This document shows positions 7,060 through 13,370 of a DNA stretch of 14,818 nucleotides, in pieces. The number at the start of each line of letters is the position of its first letter. Position 1 is the first letter of the stretch. The position numbers and the translations under genes are program-made. The stretch is from Chloroflexi bacterium RBG_16_56_11 (lineage in GTDB: Bacteria > Chloroflexota > Dehalococcoidia > Dehalococcoidales > RBG-16-60-22), in contig MGNQ01000014.1 of the NCBI GenBank assembly GCA_001796865.1, positions 12,025 through 26,842 of the forward strand, written 5' to 3'. The notes beneath the pieces were generated by a model. The model saw only the letters and a list, made by a program, of their open reading frames with translations, was not told the origin of the DNA and did not search any database.

Positions 7060-7407
7060 CTATTTCAGCCCTTTTTTGATTTCCTCAAGACTGGCCTTCA
7101 TCACCGGCGCCATCGCGAAATATTTGTCCAGTTTATCACAGGAATAATCGACACAATAGGCGCAGTTGATGACGCCCTTCTCGGCCCCGCACTTATGTAC
7201 CTCGCACATGCCCCAGTGGCCGACGTGTTGACCGGTCGCCACGGTGCAGCCGACGCAGTTTATGTCCTCGACCTTAAACGGGTGATTGTATTTCTTCGTC
7301 CACTCTTCCGCTATCTCTCTCCGCATCTTGTTATCGTTTTTCTGCGTGGCGATATAAGCGCCGCAGTCAGTGCAGACCAGTCCACAGTAGGCAATCATTT
7401 TTCCCAT
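7060..7407 (-). CDS. DUF3795-like Cys-rich protein inserted in the ATP synthase operon
   Basis: The 115-residue protein starts MGKMIAYCGLVCTDCGAY, the usual opening of DUF3795 proteins, a small family of unknown function with many cysteines. Ten Cys are present: C8, C12, C15, then C51-V-G-C54, C68, C73, C82-A-Y-C85 and C90. That pattern could bind zinc or an iron-sulfur cluster (inference). There is no signal peptide or membrane segment. The start at 7407 is chosen because AGGAG stands 5 bases before it. The frame stays open to 7527, but that extension translates a palindromic repeat and is rejected. The gene lies between atpA and atpG, 6 bases from atpG, a place where the family is not normally expected. 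The family assignment is from memory of its consensus; no role in ATP synthase is known. Confidence 0.85.
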   Translation of the reverse strand: MGKMIAYCGLVCTDCGAYIATQKNDNKMRREIAEEWTKKYNHPFKVEDINCVGCTVATGQHVGHWGMCEVHKCGAEKGVINCAYCVDYSCDKLDKYFAMAPVMKASLEEIKKGLK

Positions 7408-7417
7408 GTTCGCTCCT

Positions 7418-7528
7418 ATTGTCATTGCGAGACCATCCCGACCGCAGCCGGGGAGGCGAAGCAATCTCATGCATGGTGGAAAACAGTGAGCGAGATTGCC
7501 ACGTCGCTTCGCTCCTCGCAATAACAAT
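7418..7528. repeat. 111-base GTCATTGCGAG-family palindromic element, atpA/DUF3795 junction
   Basis: The inverted ends ATTGTCATTGCGAG (7418-7431) and CTCGCAATAACAAT (7515-7528) match at 13 of 14 positions. The body contains GGCGAAGCAATCTC and GAGATTGCCACGTCGCTTCG, close to the right half of the element at 5864-5980. It fills most of the 134-base gap between atpA and the DUF3795-like gene and creates a false N-terminal extension of the latter. Confidence 0.8.
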
Positions 7529-7541
7529 AAAACTTTCCTCT

Positions 7542-9056
7542 CTACTTCGCCACGAACCCCTGCTTGAACTCCCCGATAGCCTTTTTCAGCGTCGCCTCGT
7601 TCTCTTTGCTCAGGGACTTGGTCGAGGCTATCTGTTTCCCGAGCTCGGTATAGCTAGCTTCCATGGACCTGTAATACTCCGCTTCGAAGGCGCCCACCTT
7701 ATCCACGGGCACGTCGTCCATGTAGCCGTTAATGACGGCATAGAGTATCATGACCTGCCTCTCCAGGGGGACCGGGACGAACTGGCTCTGCTTCAAGACC
7801 TCCTGGATACGCTGGCCGCGCTCCAGCTGGCTCCGCGTCGCCTTGTCGAGCTCGGCCGTGCCGAACTGGGCGAAGGCCGCCACCTCCCGGTACTGCCCCA
7901 TGTCCAGTTTGAGCCGGCCGGCCACCTGTTTCATCGCCGGGGTCTGCGCCTTGCTGCCCACGCGGGACACCGAGATGCCCACGTTCAGGGCCGGCTTGAT
8001 GCCGGCGTTAAACAGGTCGGACTCCAGGTAAAGTTGGCCGTCGGTAATGGAAATGACGTTGGTGGGGATGTAAGCGGATACGTCGCCCGCCTGCGTCTCG
8101 ATAATGGGCAGGGCGGTCAGCGAGCCGCCGCCGTACTCCGGGGCGTACTTGGCCGCTCTTTCCAGCAGTCGGCTGTGTAAATAAAACACGTCTCCCGGGT
8201 AGGCTTCACGTCCCGGCGGCCGCCGCAGTAACAGCGAGAGCTGCCGGTAGGCCCAGGCGTGCTTGGAAAGGTCATCGTAGATGATGAGGACGTCCTTCCC
8301 CTGCTCCATGAACTCTTCGCCCATGGCGCAGCCGGCGTAGGGCGCCAGGTATTGCAGCGCCACCGACTCCGAAGCGCTGGCCGTAACGACGATGCTGTGC
8401 TCCATGGCGCCGTAGCTGGTCAGCATGGCTACCACGCGGGCCACCTGGGACACCTTCTGGCCGATGGCGACATAGATGCAGATGAGGTCGCCGCCTTTCT
8501 GGTTGACAATGGCGTCGAGGGCGATGGCCGTCTTTCCCGTGGAACGGTCGCCGATAATGAGCTCGCGCTGTCCCCTGCCGATGGGGAACATGCTGTCCAC
8601 GGCCTTAATGCCTGTCTGTACCGGTGTATCCACGGGCGCCCTCAGCACCACGTTAGGAGCCACGCGCTCGATAGGCCGCATCTTGTTGGTCTTGATGGGG
8701 CCTTTTCCATCCACGGGTCGCCCCAGGGGGTCGACGACGCGTCCGATAATCGCCTCACCTACAGGGACTTCGGCGATACGGCCCGTGCATTTTACTTCGT
8801 CACCCTCTTTAATCTGCGTATAATCCCCCAGGATGACGGCGGAAACGCTGTCCTCTTCCAGGTTAAGGGCGATGCCGATGGTATCACTGGGGAACTGGAG
8901 TAGCTCGTTATATTTAGCCGAGGCCAGCCCGTGTATACGGGCGATGCCGTCGCCGACCTCGATGACGGTGCCGACATCCACCATCGTCACCGTCGCGCCG
9001 AACTGCTCTATCTGCTGTTTGATTATCGAGACAATATCTTCGCCTCTCGTTGCCAT
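7542..9056 (-). CDS. atpA: F-type ATP synthase alpha subunit
   Basis: The 504-residue protein has typical length. The N-terminal helix and barrel cover about 1-95. The P-loop GDRSTGKT is at 169-176, and LIIYDDLSKHAWAYRQ at 257-271 is the Walker B region. SVSRVGSKAQ at 362-371 holds Arg365, the arginine finger that completes the neighbouring catalytic site. The C-terminal helical domain runs to FVAK. Alpha forms the non-catalytic nucleotide sites of the F1 hexamer. A strong AAGGAGGT stands 7 bases before the ATG, the best ribosome site in the operon. Palindromic repeats flank the gene on both sides. Confidence 0.98.
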   Translation of the reverse strand: MATRGEDIVSIIKQQIEQFGATVTMVDVGTVIEVGDGIARIHGLASAKYNELLQFPSDTIGIALNLEEDSVSAVILGDYTQIKEGDEVKCTGRIAEVPVGEAIIGRVVDPLGRPVDGKGPIKTNKMRPIERVAPNVVLRAPVDTPVQTGIKAVDSMFPIGRGQRELIIGDRSTGKTAIALDAIVNQKGGDLICIYVAIGQKVSQVARVVAMLTSYGAMEHSIVVTASASESVALQYLAPYAGCAMGEEFMEQGKDVLIIYDDLSKHAWAYRQLSLLLRRPPGREAYPGDVFYLHSRLLERAAKYAPEYGGGSLTALPIIETQAGDVSAYIPTNVISITDGQLYLESDLFNAGIKPALNVGISVSRVGSKAQTPAMKQVAGRLKLDMGQYREVAAFAQFGTAELDKATRSQLERGQRIQEVLKQSQFVPVPLERQVMILYAVINGYMDDVPVDKVGAFEAEYYRSMEASYTELGKQIASTKSLSKENEATLKKAIGEFKQGFVAK

Positions 9057-9092
9057 CCCGGCTACCTCCTTTACCTGATAAAGATATGTCTT

Positions 9093-9179
9093 ATGTCATT
9101 CTGAGGAGTCCCTTATACATCGACGACGAAGAATCCGTTACCCTTTGATACGGATGCTTCGCCCCGCTCAGAATGACAT
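9093..9179. repeat. 87-base GTCATTCTGAG-family palindromic element, atpH/atpA junction
   Basis: Perfect 13-base inverted ends ATGTCATTCTGAG (9093-9105) and CTCAGAATGACAT (9167-9179) enclose arms with GAAGAATCCGT and ACGGATGCTTC that can pair imperfectly. The first 45 bases align closely with the right end, read in reverse, of the element at 3098-3246. It lies between atpH and the atpA ribosome site. Confidence 0.85.
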
Positions 9180-9195
9180 CAATACATTAACTCTT

Positions 9196-9732
9196 TCATC
9201 CCCCGCCGCCCAGCTCCCTTTTTAAGGACGCCAGTTTGCTCCGCGTGCTGCCGTCCAGCAGCTTCCCGCCGACCCTCGCGATAACACCGCCGAGAATATC
9301 CGGGTCCACCTCCGGTTTGAGCACTATTTTCGTGCTTACCAGGGTGCTCAGTTTCCCGGCCAGCTTCGTTTTGTCCCTTTCATCGAGCGGTATGGCGGTC
9401 GTGACCTCGGCCGTCTGGATGCCGCGGTAGGCGTCCAGCAGGCGCTGGTATTCATCGGCGATTTCCCTCATCAGGCTGATGCCCGACTTCATGATGAGCA
9501 TCAGGGACAGGTTTATCGCCAGAGGGCTTATCCCCTTCAGGCTTCCGGACAACAGCCGCGACTTATCCTCTATCTTTATCTTCGGGCTTTCCAGTGTCGC
9601 CAGGACGCTGCCGTCACTGATAGCCAGGACGATTTGTGACAGGTCTGACTGCCACCGTTCCAGTTCCTTTTTCTCCAGCGCCAGCTCGAATACTGCCTGG
9701 GCGTAGCGCCGGGCGTAAGCCTTTCTCGCCAT
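9196..9732 (-). CDS. atpH: F-type ATP synthase delta subunit
   Basis: The 178-residue protein has family length. The N-terminal helical domain at about 1-105 starts ARKAYARRYAQAVFELALEKKELERWQSDL, the usual OSCP/delta signature. The C-terminal part has VTTAIPLDERDKTKLAGKLS near 114-133. It ends with DPDILGGVIARVGGKLLDGSTRSKLASLKREL, the conserved end that binds the peripheral stalk. Delta ties the top of F1 to subunit b. The last residues are GGGG. A modest AGGA is about 9 bases before the ATG. Palindromic elements lie in the spacers on both sides. Confidence 0.95.
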   Translation of the reverse strand: MARKAYARRYAQAVFELALEKKELERWQSDLSQIVLAISDGSVLATLESPKIKIEDKSRLLSGSLKGISPLAINLSLMLIMKSGISLMREIADEYQRLLDAYRGIQTAEVTTAIPLDERDKTKLAGKLSTLVSTKIVLKPEVDPDILGGVIARVGGKLLDGSTRSKLASLKRELGGGG

Positions 9733-9750
9733 TATGAAATTCCTAAAATT

Positions 9751-9874
9751 CTATTGTCATTCTGGGCATATATGCCCATTCTGAAGGAGCGCAGCGACTG
9801 AAGAATCCGTATGTTATTTCAAGGTTCACGGATCCTTCCCCTTCACTACGTTCAGGGTCAGGATGACGCAATAG
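9751..9874. repeat. 124-base GTCATTCTG-family element, atpF/atpH junction
   Basis: The ends CTATTGTCATTCTG and CAGGATGACGCAATAG are inverted repeats apart from a two-base indel and one mismatch. Inside are a perfect 14-base palindrome, GGGCATATATGCCC (9764-9777), and GAAGAATCCGTA near 9801-9812 with a matching CGGATCCTTC. It stops 5 bases from the atpF stop codon. Confidence 0.7.
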
Positions 9875-9879
9875 ACTCA

Positions 9880-10392
9880 TTAATCCTTCTTGTGAGTTAT
9901 GCTTTCTTCCAGCACTTTCTCGATGATGTCGCGGTGTTGCTCTTTGTCCAGGGAGCGCTCGATTACCTTCCCGGCTGCCAGCACGGTTAAATCGGCAAAC
10001 TCGCGCCGGACCTCGCTGATGGCGTCGTCACGTTCCTGCTGGATGGCCGTCCGCGCCCTCTTGACAAGGGCGTCGGCTTCCTTCCTGGCTTCTTCCTCGG
10101 CCTTCTGCTTGACTTCCTCGCCGGCGCGGACCGCCCGGGCGATTCTTTCCTGCCCTTCCCGGCTGGCCGCCTCGAGCTGTTTCCTGACCTCTTCCTCGGC
10201 GCGGGCGGATTGCTGCCTGACGGCCTCGGCCTGCTCCATACTATCCTTGACACGTTTCGAGCGCTCGTCGAGCATCCGCATAATCGGCTTGTAAGCGACA
10301 AAGCGTAAAATCACCAGCAGGATAACGAAAGTGACCACCTGCGTTATCAGTACCGGCAAATTTATCCCCAGCTTAAGAGGAAGTTCCTCCAT
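9880..10392 (-). CDS. atpF: F-type ATP synthase subunit b
   Basis: The 170-residue protein has one membrane helix at about 10-30 (INLPVLITQVVTFVILLVILRFVAYKPI), a conserved hinge into RMLDERSKRV, and a long charged coiled coil at about 40-150. Its short C-terminus, AAGKVIERSLDKEQHRDIIEKVLEES, binds delta. Subunit b is the peripheral stalk that holds F1 against the membrane sector. Only one b gene is present, so a homodimer is expected rather than a b/b' pair. AGGGGG stands 5 bases before the ATG. A 68-base gap separates it from the small membrane ORF upstream. Confidence 0.96.
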   Translation of the reverse strand: MEELPLKLGINLPVLITQVVTFVILLVILRFVAYKPIMRMLDERSKRVKDSMEQAEAVRQQSARAEEEVRKQLEAASREGQERIARAVRAGEEVKQKAEEEARKEADALVKRARTAIQQERDDAISEVRREFADLTVLAAGKVIERSLDKEQHRDIIEKVLEESITHKKD

Positions 10393-10460
10393 GATGACCC
10401 CCTAACTTCTTGGACACAATCAAGTAAGGTCTCATCAATCTCCTTGCTGTGCCCGGCCGT

Positions 10461-10568
10461 TTACATTGTTAATACGGCGTGAATCAGTATACCCGCGATG
10501 ACCATGATACCCAGTATCACCGCGGCCACGATGGAGCTGATAAAATTGGGCAATCCTTCCTGGTCCAT
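10461..10568 (-). CDS. Small 35-residue membrane protein between atpE and atpF
   Basis: The ORF reads MDQEGLPNF, then a hydrophobic stretch of about 24 residues (10-33, ISSIVAAVILGIMVIAGILI and on), and ends HAVLTM followed by TAA. Its two acidic residues are near the N-terminus and it has no Lys or Arg. AGGGGG lies 6 bases before the ATG, matching the ribosome site of atpF in strength and spacing. The start is 25 bases after the atpE stop and the stop is 68 bases before atpF, all on the same strand. The position suggests a small protein made with the membrane sector of ATP synthase. I do not recognise a family. Without homologues it could still be a chance ORF, though the fit of site, start, membrane helix and stop argues against that. 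Confidence 0.6.
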   Translation of the reverse strand: MDQEGLPNFISSIVAAVILGIMVIAGILIHAVLTM

Positions 10569-10593
10569 TGTCTGCCCCCTTATATTTTTAACT

Positions 10594-10824
10594 TTACGCT
10601 ACCATGGCAAGGATAATGGCCACGATAAGGGCGTAGATACCGATGGCTTCCGCCAGGGCTATGGCGAGGATCATGTTGGTCTGTATCGGGCCCCGTGCCT
10701 CGGGATTACGCGCCAGGCCCTGCATGGCCCCGTAGCCCAGGATGCCGATACCGATGCCCGGCCCGAGGGCGCCCAGCCCGATGGCCAGACCCGCCGCCAA
10801 GAATTTCACTGCTTCAGGTTCCAT
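10594..10824 (-). CDS. atpE: F-type ATP synthase subunit c
   Basis: The 76-residue hairpin of two membrane helices covers about 5-37 and 48-74. Helix 1 has the glycine-rich GLGALGPGIGIGILG, the polar loop is ARNPEA (38-43), and helix 2 has the ion-binding Glu59 in LAEAIGIYALIVAIIL. The residue after Glu59 is Ala, not Ser or Thr, and no helix 1 Gln is visible at the sodium-ligand position, so proton coupling is likely. Subunit c forms the rotor ring in the membrane. AGGAGG lies 7 bases before the ATG, a strong site that suits the high copy number of this subunit. It lies 35 bases after atpB. Confidence 0.97.
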   Translation of the reverse strand: MEPEAVKFLAAGLAIGLGALGPGIGIGILGYGAMQGLARNPEARGPIQTNMILAIALAEAIGIYALIVAIILAMVA

Positions 10825-10859
10825 GATTCATCCTCCTGATTCGATTATTTATATTCTGC

Positions 10860-11948
10860 TCAGTGCGCCTCTTCGCTGTGAGACGTGACTGCCATGGTAA
10901 CAAACACCAGTGTCAGCAGGCTGAAAATAAGGGCCTGGATAAAACCTATCAGCAGCTCGAGCCCGTAAAATGGCAGGGCCATCACCCACGGCACAAGGAA
11001 CGCGGCGATGAGCAACAGTATCTCCCCCGCCGTCATGTTGCCGAAGAGACGGAAAGTAAAGCTGATGACGCGGATAAACATGCTGAGGAACTCCAGGCCG
11101 CCAACGAAGATACCGATACCGCCGGAAAATATGTCCATCAGGTTGAACTTGCCTTTAAAAGTCCGGCCAATGCTCCGGAAAAACGGGCCGAAGTTAAAAT
11201 ACTGCTTCAACCAGCCCATGCCGAGTGTCTTTAGCCCGAAGAACGCCACGAAGACGAAAGAAAAAAAGGCAATGGCCAGGGGTGTGTTGACGTCCGTGTT
11301 GGCGCCCCTAATCAGCTCCTCTTTTATCTCCATCACTTCCTCGCCGTTTATCAGGACGATTTCGTGCTCTTTGTCATCAACCATGACTACCTTGTGCTCC
11401 GGTTGATTTCCCTCGGCGGGGACCACGCTTATCTGGGCTTCCGGTGGTATCCCCTCGTATTTGATAGTCTCGATAGACCCGAAGCCGGGAATCAGGCTGA
11501 GCCAGGCGTTAAAAAGCACGAAGAGGAAGATGGTGCAGACGACCGGGAAAAAACGGCGGCCGTTCTCTTCGCCGGCGATACTTTTGCAGAGGTCGTAAAT
11601 CCAGCCCAGAAGAAACTCGAAGGCCGCCTGCAGCCGGCCCGGGATGAGCTTCATCCGGCGGGTCACCGCCCAGCCGATAACCACCAGGAAGACCAAGGTG
11701 AGCCAGCCGGCCAGCATGCTGTTGGTGATGGGCAGGCCGAAAAGGTGGAATAGCTGCGGCGCCGGGAGGTGCGGCTCGGGACGCGGGACGATGAGCCAGC
11801 TGGGAAGGCTGACACCGGGAAACATTTTCTGCCCGATGCCGCCGGCCAGGAACCCGATAACAACGATGCCGAGAAAAACGACGACAATGATGATTAATAC
11901 GGGAAACGAACAGCCGAGGCAGCCGCTTCGTTTTCGGGGCTCCGTCAC
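10860..11948 (-). CDS. atpB: F-type ATP synthase subunit a, with a long loop insert
   Basis: At 362 residues this is longer than the common 220-290. An extra N-terminal helix lies at about 15-36, after a basic RKRSGCLGC start. Further helices lie near 78-97, 136-155 and 222-246, with the last pair at 305-352. The essential stator Arg300 is in RLFGNMTAGE (300-309), and FIQALIFSLLTLVF at 336-349 is the conserved last helix. Residues about 159-213 are an acidic insert between helices 2 and 3 of the core, followed by the conserved RGANTDVNTPLA. The start is GTG at 11948, overlapping the upstream stop as GTGA, with AAGGAG 8 bases before it. Subunit a forms the two proton half-channels beside the c-ring. 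Confidence 0.95.
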   Translation of the reverse strand: MTEPRKRSGCLGCSFPVLIIIVVVFLGIVVIGFLAGGIGQKMFPGVSLPSWLIVPRPEPHLPAPQLFHLFGLPITNSMLAGWLTLVFLVVIGWAVTRRMKLIPGRLQAAFEFLLGWIYDLCKSIAGEENGRRFFPVVCTIFLFVLFNAWLSLIPGFGSIETIKYEGIPPEAQISVVPAEGNQPEHKVVMVDDKEHEIVLINGEEVMEIKEELIRGANTDVNTPLAIAFFSFVFVAFFGLKTLGMGWLKQYFNFGPFFRSIGRTFKGKFNLMDIFSGGIGIFVGGLEFLSMFIRVISFTFRLFGNMTAGEILLLIAAFLVPWVMALPFYGLELLIGFIQALIFSLLTLVFVTMAVTSHSEEAH

Positions 11949-12163
11949 GCGCCGTTCTCCTTGTCCTGCTTGTCGTTCATGAAAGGCCGCAGCATCTTAT
12001 AGACACCGTAAATGGCTACTACCAGGCCCACCAGAAGACCGATTATCATGAACATCGGCCTTTTTCCACCCAGCCACCAGCCGACAAACGTTCCCCCCAC
12101 GATACAACTGGCGATGTAAAACCCGATACCGGTCAGCCTCAGGGCCGGCACCCACCTGTTCAT
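11945..12163 (-). CDS. atpZ: AtpZ/AtpI-family small membrane protein, first gene of the atp operon
   Basis: From the preferred start the protein has 72 residues, with two membrane helices at about 8-30 and 37-56 and a charged tail NDKQDKENGA. The pattern G-x3-GWWLGG followed by IIGLLVGLVVAIYGVYKM fits the short AtpZ/AtpI group (ATPase gene 1), whose members sit in front of atpB and are linked to ATP synthase assembly or magnesium handling. The start at 12163 has GAGGT 4 bases before it. The frame extends to an ATG at 12193, but that codon overlaps the -10 box of the operon promoter and lacks a ribosome site. The stop overlaps the atpB GTG by 4 bases. The call rests on topology and position more than on motifs. 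Confidence 0.8.
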   Translation of the reverse strand: MNRWVPALRLTGIGFYIASCIVGGTFVGWWLGGKRPMFMIIGLLVGLVVAIYGVYKMLRPFMNDKQDKENGA

Positions 12164-12191
12164 GCTGACCTCGAAAAACCCAACCCTGAGC

Positions 12192-12221
12192 ATAATACCA
12201 GAATCATATACCCGGGGTCAA
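12192..12221 (-). promoter_or_regulatory. Promoter of the ATP synthase operon
   Basis: On the minus strand TTGACC (12216-12221), an 18-base spacer and TATTAT (12192-12197) form a good sigma70-type promoter. The expected start near 12185 leaves a leader of about 20 bases before the ATG at 12163. The in-frame ATG at 12191-12193 lies inside the -10 region. Confidence 0.75.
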
Positions 12222-12305
12222 GCGGACTTGCGCTTCAGATGTAGTACTCCGGATATACGTTCCGGAATACCGGGCTCGTTGCGATTTTTCAGTATCGGGG
12301 CTGAT

Positions 12306-12608
12306 TCAAGATACGCGATTCCCTTTAAATTGGGACGTGCCGAAGTTACCGGCCTTGACTTCCCCGGAGCATGTCTTTCCGGATATCTTGCCCTTGCAAG
12401 AAAGTTCCATATTGCCCATCGGGCTGGATACCGCCAGCTTCCAGGCCACATCGTCGCCGCTCACCGTGCCGCCGCTGAACTCCTGCTTGCCGAAAGGCCC
12501 TTCCATGGTTCCGCTGAGTGAATTCCCCTTGGCCGTCAGCGTCAGCTTTATCTGCTGCTTGCCCATCGGTGTGTCCACTTCGATGTCATAGGTGCCGTCT
12601 ATAGCCAT
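12306..12608 (-). CDS. Unknown small beta-rich protein with an internal duplication
   Basis: The 100-residue protein has alternating polar and hydrophobic strands rich in Gly, Ser and Thr, with no signal peptide or membrane segment. Two halves resemble each other: about 14-49 (PMGKQQIKLTLTAKGNSLSG, then FGKQEFSGGTV) and about 63-99 (PMGNMELSCKGKISGKTCSG, then FGTSQFKGNRV). Each has PMG, a strand, a turn, SG, FG and a final F-x-G-x-x-V. Together they suggest a small beta-barrel or sandwich built from two repeats. The start is firm: AAGGAGGGG stands a few bases before the ATG. It lies upstream of the atp promoter in the same direction, after the terminator of the BFN gene. I do not recognise a function; it may be a conserved hypothetical of soil and sediment bacteria. 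Confidence 0.8.
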   Translation of the reverse strand: MAIDGTYDIEVDTPMGKQQIKLTLTAKGNSLSGTMEGPFGKQEFSGGTVSGDDVAWKLAVSSPMGNMELSCKGKISGKTCSGEVKAGNFGTSQFKGNRVS

Positions 12609-12729
12609 TTTCCCCTCCTTGATAGGTTTGGATTACGTGAAGTCGCCTTGTCCCCTAAATTCAGTGCCTGTTAGTATCGCTTTAGCCGGTTGGTATTCCC
12701 GTACCCCCAATCTGCCGATAAATCCAATG

Positions 12730-12762
12730 AAAAAGAGCCCGGAGTATTTTACACCCGGGCCC
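12730..12762. terminator. Intrinsic terminator after the BFN-domain gene
   Basis: The arms GAGCCCGG (12735-12742) and CCGGGCCC (12755-12762) pair with one mismatch around a 12-base loop. On the minus strand the hairpin is followed by TTTTT (12730-12734), so it ends the BFN transcript about 20 bases after its stop. On the plus strand a T-rich run (TTTCTTCTTTCTT) also follows. Confidence 0.8.
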
Positions 12763-12783
12763 TTTCTTCTTTCTTATTGTAGA

Positions 12784-13335
12784 CTATGACTTACGCTTGT
12801 CGAAATCATCCAGGTCCAGCGTGTTGATGAAGTCGTAAAAGGCGGACATTTTTTTCTTCATCTCATCGTCGCTTATCCGCGGGGCCTTGCCTCCCGCCTC
12901 GTCCCCCTCTTCGAAGACGGGCTTACCGGTTTCCCCGTCCAGCAGGATACCGGCCTTGTCCAGGACTGATTCGTCGGCGTAAATCGGCACCCCGGTCCTC
13001 ACCGCCAGGGCCAGGGCGTCGCTCGGCCGTGAATCTATCTCGACATGCTTACGCTCGACATCCAGTATTACCTTGGCATAAAAGGTGTCATTTTTAAGGT
13101 CATTGACGATGATTGAGTTGACGGTCGCGCCCAGGGTATCGATTACCGAGCTCAGGAGGTCATGTGTCAGGGGACGGGGCACGGTCACTCCTTGCAGCTT
13201 CACCGCGATGGCATCCGCTTCCGCCGGGCCTATCCAGATAGGCAAGTAGCGGTCAGAGACTTTCTCTTTTAGTATCACCACGCGCTGGTAGTTCATCAGG
13301 CTGACGCGGATACTGTCAATCGTCATTTCAATCAT
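12784..13335 (-). CDS. BFN-domain (bifunctional nuclease/DUF151) family protein
   Basis: From the preferred start the protein has 183 residues. The opening MIEMTIDSIRVSLMNYQRVVILKE and the core YLPIWIGPAEADAIAVKLQGV...RPLTHDLLSSVI (about 31-65) are the BFN/DUF151 signature. It continues with FYAKVIL and EIDSRPSDALALAVRTGVPIYADE near 86-120. The tail of about 55 residues is acidic and ends SAFYDFINTLDLDDFDKRKS. Some relatives have nuclease activity; for most bacterial members the role is unsettled. The start at 13335 is chosen because the alternative ATG at 13383 lies between the -35 and -10 boxes of its own promoter, whereas a GGGAGG-rich stretch precedes 13335. It is divergent from ppsA and followed by its own terminator. 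Confidence 0.9.
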   Translation of the reverse strand: MIEMTIDSIRVSLMNYQRVVILKEKVSDRYLPIWIGPAEADAIAVKLQGVTVPRPLTHDLLSSVIDTLGATVNSIIVNDLKNDTFYAKVILDVERKHVEIDSRPSDALALAVRTGVPIYADESVLDKAGILLDGETGKPVFEEGDEAGGKAPRISDDEMKKKMSAFYDFINTLDLDDFDKRKS

Positions 13336-13370
13336 ACCGACTCCCTCCCCTCTTTTTGCCACCAGTTTCA

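Noticed and set aside
6856..7524. 222-residue open frame on the plus strand
   Set aside because: It is antisense to the start of atpG and to the DUF3795-like gene and crosses a repeat; no ribosome site or family features.
7408..7527. N-terminal extension of the DUF3795-like frame to 155 residues
   Set aside because: The added 40 residues are a translation of a palindromic repeat, the family start MGKMIAYCG is at 7407, and the AGGAG site fits that start.
7419..8180. 253-residue open frame on the plus strand
   Set aside because: It is a shadow of atpA and of the repeat beside it, a common result of GC-rich codon use.
5844..9879. CRISPR array formed by the repeated palindromes
   Set aside because: The elements are separated by whole genes, differ in length and sequence, and have no regular spacers.
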